DNA from: Roseburia sp. CAG:303
GTDB taxonomy: Bacteria > Bacillota > Clostridia > Lachnospirales > Lachnospiraceae
Direction of reading: 5' to 3'
Assembly: GCA_000437755.1 (NCBI GenBank)
Contig: FR900115.1
Coordinates: forward strand, 3,924-14,578
Length of the DNA stretch: 10,655 nucleotides
Under the pieces are notes generated by a model. The model worked only from the letters and a program-made list of their open reading frames with translations, did not search any database and had not been told where the DNA came from. This document shows, one piece after another, positions 1 to 7,036 of this stretch. The first letter of the stretch is position 1; each line of letters starts with the position of its first letter. Both the position numbers and the translations under genes were made by a program.

Positions 1-3000
1 TCCTCTTCCGATGCCATGCGATCTGCCTGTTCCACCGTCTGATTAATATATTCTGACATCTTTGCGTCATATTCTTCTTCCCGCACATATGGAATCTGCA
101 GGGAAATCATCGGTATAACCTCTTCATCCATTTTGATTCTGGACAGTTTCGGCAATTTCTCCAATTCTGCTTTTATATTCATGCAGCTCTGTATACACTG
201 GCTTTCGAAATTCTGTTTAATCTGTTCCATATCCTGGATATTTTTTTCAATACGGTTCTTTTCGAGTTTCAGACAGGCGATCGTTTCCTCGACTGCCCCT
301 GTCTGCTCCTGCACTTCGTCCATGCTGCCCGGCATGCCAAGATGCAGCAACACTTCATCTGCCAGCCCGGCACTTCCGTTTTTGCGGAGTTCTCCTGCCA
401 GAATGGTCTTTGCCTGTTCGTAGTCTTCCCTGTTTTTCTGCATTTTCTTCTGGTACTGATCATATTTTTTCAGTGCCTGTCCGACACATTCTTCCAGATT
501 CACAGTATCCGGCAGAAGTTCCGTTGTTTCTTCCTGTATCTTACCGGAAACAACTCTTTCCATATCATGCAGAAGAAGACTGAATTTCTGTGCTTTCTGC
601 TCTGTTTCTTTTATCTGCTCCCGGCTTTCCCGCACCTGCTCTTCCAGTATCTTTATGTTTTTCTGCTTTTCTTCGAGAAAATCCATGACCATCATCTGCT
701 GCAGATTAACGGGTTCAAACACTCCATATTTCTGGACAATCGCATCCCTGCCATGCTGCACTGCACCTTCCAGCCTGTCTTTTTCCGAACGAATCCTGCG
801 TACCAGTTCTTTTATTTTCTTTAACTCAGAAGATTTGTCACGGATCACGTTTTTCCGGCGGATCAGTTCTTCTTTTGAGGTTTCATAATTAAGCCCTTTT
901 TCCTGACGTTCTTCCAGCAGTTTTACGGAGATTCCCTTATAGTCCACCGCCTGCAGGGATTTTTCCATCGCCGTTTCATAATTTTCCAGAAGCCGCTGTT
1001 TATCGGTATATTCGCTGTTTCCGCCCTGCAATGCCTGCATTGTTCCCATGAAACGGTTTTCCAGCTCTTCGAGCGACAGTTCCTCATAGCCGGTGGTCTG
1101 TACGTCTGCCTTGTAATAACTGCGGTATTTCTCCCATTCCGCCGCCATCTGTGCAATCTGATCCCGGATATGTGCCATCGCATCCTGATCCGCTGCTTCC
1201 CTTGCCTGCCATGCTTCAAGCCGTCCCAGAATATTACTGTATTCCTTTTCGTTCTGCTTCTTTTCCCGGGTATTCCATTCCAGTTCTTCTTCTGCTTCTG
1301 TCAGGATTTTCTGACAGCCAGATATTTCTGAGATTTTCTTCTGTTTCTGTCTTAACACGCCCAGTTTTTCCTCAAGCATTTCCTGCTCTGTTCGCAAATG
1401 CTCTTCCTGCTGGTTTCTCCTGTCTGCGGCTTCATTTTCCTGCTCCAGAGATACTTCATAACAGTGAATATCCTGCTCCACCATCTGTATCTTTGTTTTT
1501 AATGCAATGATCTGCTGGTTGTATTTTTCCGCATAATTTTTCAGAAATTCCAGATCTTTCTGATACACCCGGATTTCATCCGCCATTCTCATGGCTTCTT
1601 CCTGTAATTTCTCTAATTCATGCGAGATACCGGCAGCTTCTTCCCTGATTTTTTTCTCATTATAAAATAATTCTTTCCCATACATTGCATAGAATGTTCC
1701 TGACGGCAAATCCATATCCAGCTCTTCTTCTGCAATAACCGGAACGGCATAATCTCCGAGGTTTAGTTCTGATATGCCCGTATCCATGATGATATTTTCA
1801 AAATCCTTTTTAACCACTATGCAATAGGGTAATACCGGTATGTTCTTTAATACCTCTTTCCTCTGCTCTGTGGAAAACTCCTTTAACAGATCCGTTCCTG
1901 CCACAGCCGCACCGTCATGATAGCGGTTGATATACTGCAGAACTTTCTCTGCTTCTACGGAAATTCCGACCGGCATACCGTCCGCCAAATGCATGTAATA
2001 CTCGTTTTTTCTTTTCAGGGTTTCCTGTAATTGACTTTCCTGCTTCCGCTTCTCGCCCAACTTTCCACTGATGATCTGAATCAGCCTGTCCGTCCCTGTT
2101 TCCTGATAGACTTCCTGCAACTTCTGAAAATGCATCTCGTATTCATGCATTTCCTGTTCTTCCTTCCGGTACTCTTCCATCTGTGTCCCTGCAGCTTCCA
2201 GTTTCCATTGTAATTCCCCGGTTTTGAGACTCCCGGACTGCTTCTGCACTGCCAGTCCGTCCAGCTTCTGACTGTTCTCTTCCAGAACTGCTTCACATTC
2301 TTTTATCTGCCCGTCACACAGCTCCAGTTCTTTCTGCGAGTCATATAACATCGGAACTTCCAGTTCCTGCCTGAATTCTGCCGCTCTCTGATTATACTTC
2401 TTTATCTTCTGCTCTGCGTCATCCTTCTTATATTCTGCGACCGCCAGCTCCCTTGCCAGTCTGTCCCGCTGTAATTTGAGGTCTGCAATAAAATCTGCTG
2501 TTTCTTTTGTTCTCGCCTCATATCCTTCCAGACGCTCCTGCAGTTCCTGTGACAGCTTTGCTTCTCTCTTCCTGCGTTCTGCTGCCATATTTTCCAGTTC
2601 TTTCAGCAATTCCCCCTTATCCTCTGTCAGTACTGCAAGTGTTTCCCTGACAATATCACGTTCTTTTCTGTAATACAGATAATCGAGATAATCATTCACA
2701 CTTTCCGCCAGTGTAAGATCTTTTTGCATGTCTGAAATCTGTTTTTCCTGCTTTTCTTCGTCCGCACCCAGCTGTTCCAGTTTTTCCTGTTCCTGTTTTA
2801 CTTTCTCTTCGCTCTCCTGCACCCGCACCGTTTCATCCGCTCTTTTTTCTTCTGCCTTGAGATTTTCTAATTCCTGAATCTGCTTTTCCAGATGTACCTT
2901 CTCCTCTTCGCCGGCTTTCAGCCTGCCCTTTACAGAACAATATCCAGAAGCCAGTTCTTTTTCCAGTGCTTCCCGGTCAAAATATACTTCCTTCATTCCG

Positions 3001-3878
3001 GACACTTTGGTAACAAATTCCTGCAGCAGTTCCATCTGTCTGTCATAATTATGAATATCATTTTTCCGGGCAGACAGTTCAAGTAACTGATTGCGGATTT
3101 CTAACAGTGTTTCCGCCATCTGGTTTTCCTGTCCGGATATTTCCCCAGGCACACGGTTGTGGAATGCCTTCTCTATGATTTCCTCAATCAACAGATTTTC
3201 AACCACTTTCCGCGTTGTCTTATAATTACTTTCAAAATAAGTTCTGACATGACCTTCCGTCTTATTAATGCCACGGATAATCTCCCACTCACTCTCATAA
3301 ATTCCATATTCCGAAATAAACCGCTGATAATCCCCTTTGCGGTCGAAAATTTTTACTTCCAGACTGAAATCTTTTTTCTCGAGATCCCTCAGATAATTTT
3401 TTAATCCCAGATAGGTAATTCGCTCTTTTTTTCCGTCCGCACCGGTCACGGATAATGGCAGGTTTTTAATATCATTATCATTATATTCCCGGTAAAAAAT
3501 AACGTAATTAAAATACTCCACAGCCGCCGTATTCTGATCTTTTTCTTCCTCCCTGCCTTTTCTTGCACAAAAACCCGTCAGCATATATTTATAATTATTT
3601 CTAATATGCACATCACTCAGATTCCATTCAACCAGAGAATGAATGGTATTGCTTCCGCTTCCCGTCCGGAAAAGTTTTTCAATCGGCTGTTTGTCATCCA
3701 GTGTACAGTTCGGAATCATATTTTGGAGCAATAACAGCATTAAGACACTTTTTCCCCCTCCGTTTGCCAAATCATAGATCGTATTTTTCCCTGAAAATCT
3801 CATGATAAAATCATCATAAAACTGTGTGCCAAAATTATATCTGACATTATTTACCCTGATTCTGTTTATCTGCGGCAT
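1..3878 (-). CDS. jetC: Wadjet JetC-like SMC ATPase (MukB-like), 3' end cut by window edge
   Basis: I translated this frame by hand. It is open from the ATG at 3878 to the window edge, giving 1292 codons with neither stop codon nor C-terminus. The start has a strong GAGGAG site about 6-8 bases upstream and overlaps jetB by 32 bases. Residues 1-310 form an SMC-type N-terminal head with the P-loop LANGGGKS at 37-44, whose first position is Leu instead of the usual Gly. Residues about 313-610 are Glu/Lys/Gln-rich coiled coil. Residues about 635-745 are a compact, non-coiled hinge-like domain, and 746-1240 are a second long coiled coil. From about 1254 (VIPMISLQIPY) a globular part resumes, probably the C-terminal head half. 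The signature motif and Walker B should lie beyond the edge. By family knowledge, JetC is the motor of a MukBEF-like complex that extrudes DNA loops so that circular plasmids can be recognised and cut. The JetC assignment rests on architecture plus the jetA-jetB context. A plain chromosomal MukB-like condensin is the alternative. Confidence 0.85.
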   Translation of the reverse strand, partial: MPQINRIRVNNVRYNFGTQFYDDFIMRFSGKNTIYDLANGGGKSVLMLLLLQNMIPNCTLDDKQPIEKLFRTGSGSNTIHSLVEWNLSDVHIRNNYKYMLTGFCARKGREEEKDQNTAAVEYFNYVIFYREYNDNDIKNLPLSVTGADGKKERITYLGLKNYLRDLEKKDFSLEVKIFDRKGDYQRFISEYGIYESEWEIIRGINKTEGHVRTYFESNYKTTRKVVENLLIEEIIEKAFHNRVPGEISGQENQMAETLLEIRNQLLELSARKNDIHNYDRQMELLQEFVTKVSGMKEVYFDREALEKELASGYCSVKGRLKAGEEEKVHLEKQIQELENLKAEEKRADETVRVQESEEKVKQEQEKLEQLGADEEKQEKQISDMQKDLTLAESVNDYLDYLYYRKERDIVRETLAVLTEDKGELLKELENMAAERRKREAKLSQELQERLEGYEARTKETADFIADLKLQRDRLARELAVAEYKKDDAEQKIKKYNQRAAEFRQELEVPMLYDSQKELELCDGQIKECEAVLEENSQKLDGLAVQKQSGSLKTGELQWKLEAAGTQMEEYRKEEQEMHEYEMHFQKLQEVYQETGTDRLIQIISGKLGEKRKQESQLQETLKRKNEYYMHLADGMPVGISVEAEKVLQYINRYHDGAAVAGTDLLKEFSTEQRKEVLKNIPVLPYCIVVKKDFENIIMDTGISELNLGDYAVPVIAEEELDMDLPSGTFYAMYGKELFYNEKKIREEAAGISHELEKLQEEAMRMADEIRVYQKDLEFLKNYAEKYNQQIIALKTKIQMVEQDIHCYEVSLEQENEAADRRNQQEEHLRTEQEMLEEKLGVLRQKQKKISEISGCQKILTEAEEELEWNTREKKQNEKEYSNILGRLEAWQAREAADQDAMAHIRDQIAQMAAEWEKYRSYYKADVQTTGYEELSLEELENRFMGTMQALQGGNSEYTDKQRLLENYETAMEKSLQAVDYKGISVKLLEERQEKGLNYETSKEELIRRKNVIRDKSSELKKIKELVRRIRSEKDRLEGAVQHGRDAIVQKYGVFEPVNLQQMMVMDFLEEKQKNIKILEEQVRESREQIKETEQKAQKFSLLLHDMERVVSGKIQEETTELLPDTVNLEECVGQALKKYDQYQKKMQKNREDYEQAKTILAGELRKNGSAGLADEVLLHLGMPGSMDEVQEQTGAVEETIACLKLEKNRIEKNIQDMEQIKQNFESQCIQSCMNIKAELEKLPKLSRIKMDEEVIPMISLQIPYVREEEYDAKMSEYINQTVEQADRMASEE

Positions 3879-4569
3879 CGCTTTCTCCTCTCATAATCTC
3901 ATACAGTCTTCCCTTATGTTCATCATAATAATGCTCCATGAGTGCACGGAAACGGACTTTCGGATAATATCGTCCTTCCGTTTCAAGAAATAATTCCTGC
4001 GTTACAAGGAAGTTAAAGACCAGCTTGACAAATCCGCTTTTAGAACCTCTTGAGGCCCTGGTCAGTGCATCTTCCGTCTGTACCAGCGGCATATCTTCCC
4101 AGACCATTGCAATTTCCTTAAAACTGTTTTCTTCTACTTCATCCAGACTTAATTCCTTCAGATCCCGGATAACCGAAGCCAGTGCCTGATCCACACTCTG
4201 TATCACCTGGTCACTGCGGACATATTCCTGTCCCGGGCGGTTTGTGCTGTCCTTATAAAAGCATGTCATAATCTGGTATATAATAAAATAACACAGGTAT
4301 AATTCCCGGTTCCGCTTTATTCCCAGTTCTCTTTTCAGTTCCTCATTTGTATAGCCAAAGATCTGGTTATTATCCCCTGCGGTAATATAGAGTCCGTCCC
4401 GGTATTCATACAGATCCAGATTCAGTTTTTTCAAAATAAGTTTTACCTCATCATAGACCTGTGTTCCCAGTGCAAATTCTTCATATAATCCTGCATTTCC
4501 TCCATTCCGTCTTATTTCTTCCCCATTGATAAGAGCTGACACAATATCCAGTGCTTTTTCTAATGCCAT
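3847..4569 (-). CDS. jetB: Wadjet JetB-like, MukE-like subunit (DUF6063 type)
   Basis: This 240-residue soluble protein has no signal peptide or membrane segment. It appears made of small winged-helix-like units. The clearest is at about 171-205, with basic RASRGSKSGF followed by a hydrophobic helix and a YYPKVRF strand. Its length suits MukE/JetB-type proteins, which bridge the kleisin and the SMC heads. I recognise the overall style as DUF6063, which I recall as the JetB partner of DUF5716 JetA in one Wadjet type; this is from memory and not searched. The ATG at 4569 has an AAAGGGG site about 7 bases upstream and overlaps the last 10 bases of jetA. The gene's own end overlaps the jetC start by 32 bases. 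Both overlaps imply coupled translation and fixed subunit ratios. The last ten or so residues are polar and probably disordered (ADKQNQGK). Confidence 0.75.
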   Translation of the reverse strand: MALEKALDIVSALINGEEIRRNGGNAGLYEEFALGTQVYDEVKLILKKLNLDLYEYRDGLYITAGDNNQIFGYTNEELKRELGIKRNRELYLCYFIIYQIMTCFYKDSTNRPGQEYVRSDQVIQSVDQALASVIRDLKELSLDEVEENSFKEIAMVWEDMPLVQTEDALTRASRGSKSGFVKLVFNFLVTQELFLETEGRYYPKVRFRALMEHYYDEHKGRLYEIMRGESDAADKQNQGK

Positions 4570-6083
4570 GTCTGTTCCCCTTTCACTATTCTGAAATTCT
4601 TGATTTCACATCCTGCCATCGGGCAGAATTTATGTTCGAGATACTCGATTTTAAAATTCAGCTTCCGGTATGCCGGTTCCTCCTGAAGAATCATTTTCAG
4701 ATATTCTTCAAAAAATGTATCGGGATGCTGCATGACTTCCTGCATGGAATATTGGTTCTTCTGTGCGAGATGAATCATCATGGAATATAAATCGCTGTTT
4801 TTCAGTACGTCTTTTCCCAGCATTTTTACCAGATCCCCACACCACTCTTCGATGGTAAAACTGTCTTTTTTCAAAATATCATAGAGCAATATCCTGACAT
4901 ACAGCCGGTAATTTTCACGGATTCGGTTTTCTTCTTTCTCATCCTCCGTAACATACATTTCCGGAATTACATTTTCTGCAATCTCCTCACCTTTTTCCTC
5001 CCGATCCATCCGCAGGGTAAGCAGCTTGTCCACCTGCAGCAGCGAAAAACGTTTCTTCGGCTGGATACGAAGAAGTGGAAGAATAAAAGCTTCCAGCCTT
5101 GCCGCATTATTTTCTTCCATCAGGATACACTGTGCCTCTTTGAAGTCGAAATTCTTTTTGAGTCTGGAATATTTCGCCCCGGCTACCATCTCATCCGCCT
5201 GTATCTGCAGCTTCGTACAGTCACTCAGCAGCCGGCTGTGATTAATGAGCGCACGTTTTAATTCACTCTCCAGATCATAAATATCCTTTACCGCCTGTCC
5301 ATAGGCAGCTTCCGTATCGGCACGTTTCAAGGCTTCCTCTATCAGTTCCATATTCTTATGAAACATTTTCTGTTCCTCGGCAAACCATTTTGTTCCGTTT
5401 TCCATGAATTTTTCATATGCCCGGATTCCATGAAAAACATCTCCCGCAAGCAGTCCCAGCACTTCTTCCCGCTGTTTCTGCAGCCTTGCCACCTGATTAT
5501 TCATTCTCTGTACCACCTGGATTCCTCCCCGGAAATTCCGTGATGCGATCATCTTCGACAGAAGTACCTGCGACACGCTGATATCGCTTTCGTCCTGAAT
5601 TTCTTTCGTATCAAGATAAAATTCGATTGCCTCGGATGTCAGGCGGTAATACACACCCTCCTTTGTGACACGGCTGTCAAGCAGCCGTACTCTCAGGGTT
5701 TCCTTCTTCTTTTCGACCGGATCGTAATAGGACCACAGAAACGGTCTGCCTTCGTTTGTTATTTTATCGAATATATACGAAGAAAGAGACTGTTCTTCTG
5801 CCTGATCCAACACAAGTCCAAAGTCTCTTTCATAAATTTCTTTTATAAAAGAAGAATATTCCTGATATGTTACGTCTTTTTCGCGAAAATTATTTTCTTC
5901 TATAAAAAAACGTAACACTGCCATAAGCAGATATCCCATATCCAGACTTTCGTATTTTCCATTCTGAAATTGCGAAAAATTGTTTTCCGTAATCTTAAAA
6001 TAAGGAAAATATTTTCTCAGATAAAACATTCTGTCCTTATGGTTTGTAATTACATCTTTATGCAGGATATATTCTTCTGTCAT
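4560..6083 (-). CDS. jetA: Wadjet JetA-like, kleisin/MukF-like subunit (DUF5716 type)
   Basis: This is a 507-residue protein from the ATG at 6083. I prefer that start because AAAGAGGT lies 5 bases before it, directly after the recR stop. A GTG at 6122 would add 13 residues inside recR but has no ribosome site. Residues about 70-160 resemble a winged-helix region (RLTSEAIEFYLDTKEI at 147-162). Residues 182-198 (RNFRGGIQVVQRMNNQV) begin a long helical and coiled-coil middle, to about 330. A further helical and winged-helix part runs at 335-465, and a C-terminal tail holds H484, C487 and C492. This order (N-terminal winged helix, helical linker, C-terminal winged helix) is that of MukF and JetA kleisins, which dimerise the SMC complex. 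The family name DUF5716/JetA is recognised from memory. The gene follows recR by 10 bases and overlaps jetB by 10. An unrelated condensin kleisin is the main alternative. Confidence 0.82.
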   Translation of the reverse strand: MTEEYILHKDVITNHKDRMFYLRKYFPYFKITENNFSQFQNGKYESLDMGYLLMAVLRFFIEENNFREKDVTYQEYSSFIKEIYERDFGLVLDQAEEQSLSSYIFDKITNEGRPFLWSYYDPVEKKKETLRVRLLDSRVTKEGVYYRLTSEAIEFYLDTKEIQDESDISVSQVLLSKMIASRNFRGGIQVVQRMNNQVARLQKQREEVLGLLAGDVFHGIRAYEKFMENGTKWFAEEQKMFHKNMELIEEALKRADTEAAYGQAVKDIYDLESELKRALINHSRLLSDCTKLQIQADEMVAGAKYSRLKKNFDFKEAQCILMEENNAARLEAFILPLLRIQPKKRFSLLQVDKLLTLRMDREEKGEEIAENVIPEMYVTEDEKEENRIRENYRLYVRILLYDILKKDSFTIEEWCGDLVKMLGKDVLKNSDLYSMMIHLAQKNQYSMQEVMQHPDTFFEEYLKMILQEEPAYRKLNFKIEYLEHKFCPMAGCEIKNFRIVKGEQTWH

Positions 6084-6093
6084 GTCTACCTCT

Positions 6094-6690
6094 TTATAAT
6101 TCTGTTCGTCCCTCAAGGGCACGATATAATGTCATTTCATCAATGTACTCCAAATCACCGCCGACCGGCACGCCGCTGGCGATTCTTGTTACCTTGATTC
6201 CAAGCGGTTTGACCAGTTTGCTGATGTACATTGCGGTGGTTTCGCCCTCTACACTGGAATTTGTGGCGATAATTACTTCTTCCACATCTCCCTTTAATCT
6301 CTGAATTAATTCTTTAAGTTTAATATCATTCGGTGTGATTCCAAGCATTGGTGAAATCGCACCATGCAGCACATGATATACCCCGTTATATTTGCCGGTC
6401 TTTTCATAGGCTGCCAAATCTCTCGTGTTTTCCACAACCATAATTATCTTATGGTTTCTTGACTGACTGGAACAAATCGGACATAATTCCTGATCCGTCA
6501 GCGTACAACATTCTTTACAGTAATGTATGTTTTTCTTTGCAGAAACCATGGCATCTGCAATCGCCTGAACCTGTTCTTCTGGCATATTGACGATGTGAAA
6601 TGCCAGTCTCCCGGCGGTTTTAGCACCAATACCGGGAAGTCTGGATAATTCCTCCATCAGTTTTGAAATATGACTGCTATAGTAATCCAT
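6094..6690 (-). CDS. recR: Recombination mediator RecR
   Basis: This full-length 198-residue protein matches the usual RecR size. RecR works with RecO (and RecF) to load RecA on single-stranded DNA coated by SSB at gaps. Visible domains in order are a helix-hairpin-helix at about 17-33 (RLPGIGAKTAGRLAFHI), a four-cysteine zinc finger (C58, C61, C70, C73), a Toprim domain from about 81 to 175 with the VVEN acidic motif at 85-88 and VEGE at 147-150, and a conserved C-terminal VPVGGDLEYID region at 174-184. Its ATG overlaps the ybaB stop in a TAATG arrangement. The likely ribosome site, GGAGGAGG, is built into the Gly codons at the end of ybaB, somewhat far (about 12 bases) from the start. All key residues look intact. 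The gene leads directly into jetA. Confidence 0.97.
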   Translation of the reverse strand: MDYYSSHISKLMEELSRLPGIGAKTAGRLAFHIVNMPEEQVQAIADAMVSAKKNIHYCKECCTLTDQELCPICSSQSRNHKIIMVVENTRDLAAYEKTGKYNGVYHVLHGAISPMLGITPNDIKLKELIQRLKGDVEEVIIATNSSVEGETTAMYISKLVKPLGIKVTRIASGVPVGGDLEYIDEMTLYRALEGRTEL

Positions 6691-7034
6691 TAGAACGGAA
6701 ATCCTCCTCCAAGACCACCTGTAATCTTAGCCATCTCGGACTGGGTTAATTCTTCCATCTTACGCAGTGCTTCATTGGTTGCAGCCATGATCAAATCTTC
6801 TAACATCTCGATATCATCCGGATCTACAACTTCTTCTGCCAGTTTTACTTTTACGACTTCCTTCTTACCGGATACGGTTACTTCTACTGCACCGCCGCCA
6901 GCTGCCGCTGTTACTTCCTTTGTTTCAAGGTCCGCTGTGGTCTGCTCCATCTGTCTCTGCATTCTCTGTGCCTGCTTCATCAGATTGTTCATATTGCCAG
7001 GCATTCCTCCTGGGAATCCTCCTCTTTTTGCCAT
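6690..7034 (-). CDS. ybaB: YbaB/EbfC family nucleoid-associated protein
   Basis: The product has 114 residues, the usual length for this family of small dimeric DNA-binding proteins that coat the nucleoid. Known homologues form a tweezer-like dimer. The N-terminus is Gly/Met-rich (residues 1-15), followed by the typical amphipathic helix NLMKQAQRMQRQMEQTTADL at about 17-36, a central beta part with AAAGGGAVEVTVSG, the conserved VDPDDIEMLEDLI segment at about 71-83, and a Gly-rich tail ending GGLGGGFPF. The ATG at 7034 lies 2 bases after the dnaX stop, with GAGGAGGA about 9 bases upstream, inside the end of dnaX. Placement between dnaX and recR is the classic bacterial arrangement. The exact cellular role is not established for most members. 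Confidence 0.96.
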   Translation of the reverse strand: MAKRGGFPGGMPGNMNNLMKQAQRMQRQMEQTTADLETKEVTAAAGGGAVEVTVSGKKEVVKVKLAEEVVDPDDIEMLEDLIMAATNEALRKMEELTQSEMAKITGGLGGGFPF

Positions 7035-7036
7035 GA

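Noticed and set aside
342..824. 160-codon plus-strand frame, with others at 133-423, 1151-1510 and similar
   Set aside because: They lie opposite the continuous minus-strand jetC frame, have low-complexity Phe/Leu/Ser-rich products typical of antisense to coiled-coil codons, and lack ribosome sites.
3800..3847. ATG at 3847 overlapping the jetB stop (TAATG) as the jetC start
   Set aside because: That frame meets a TGA after about 15 codons; the true frame is the one opening at 3878.
6084..6122. GTG start at 6122 for jetA, adding 13 residues inside recR
   Set aside because: No ribosome site precedes it, whereas the ATG at 6083 has AAAGAGGT at good spacing directly after the recR stop.
6124..6153. 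Internal promoter for the jet genes inside recR (TTGGAG, 18 bases, TTATAT)
   Set aside because: Both boxes are weak and fall in conserved recR codons. It cannot be excluded, but sequence alone does not support it.
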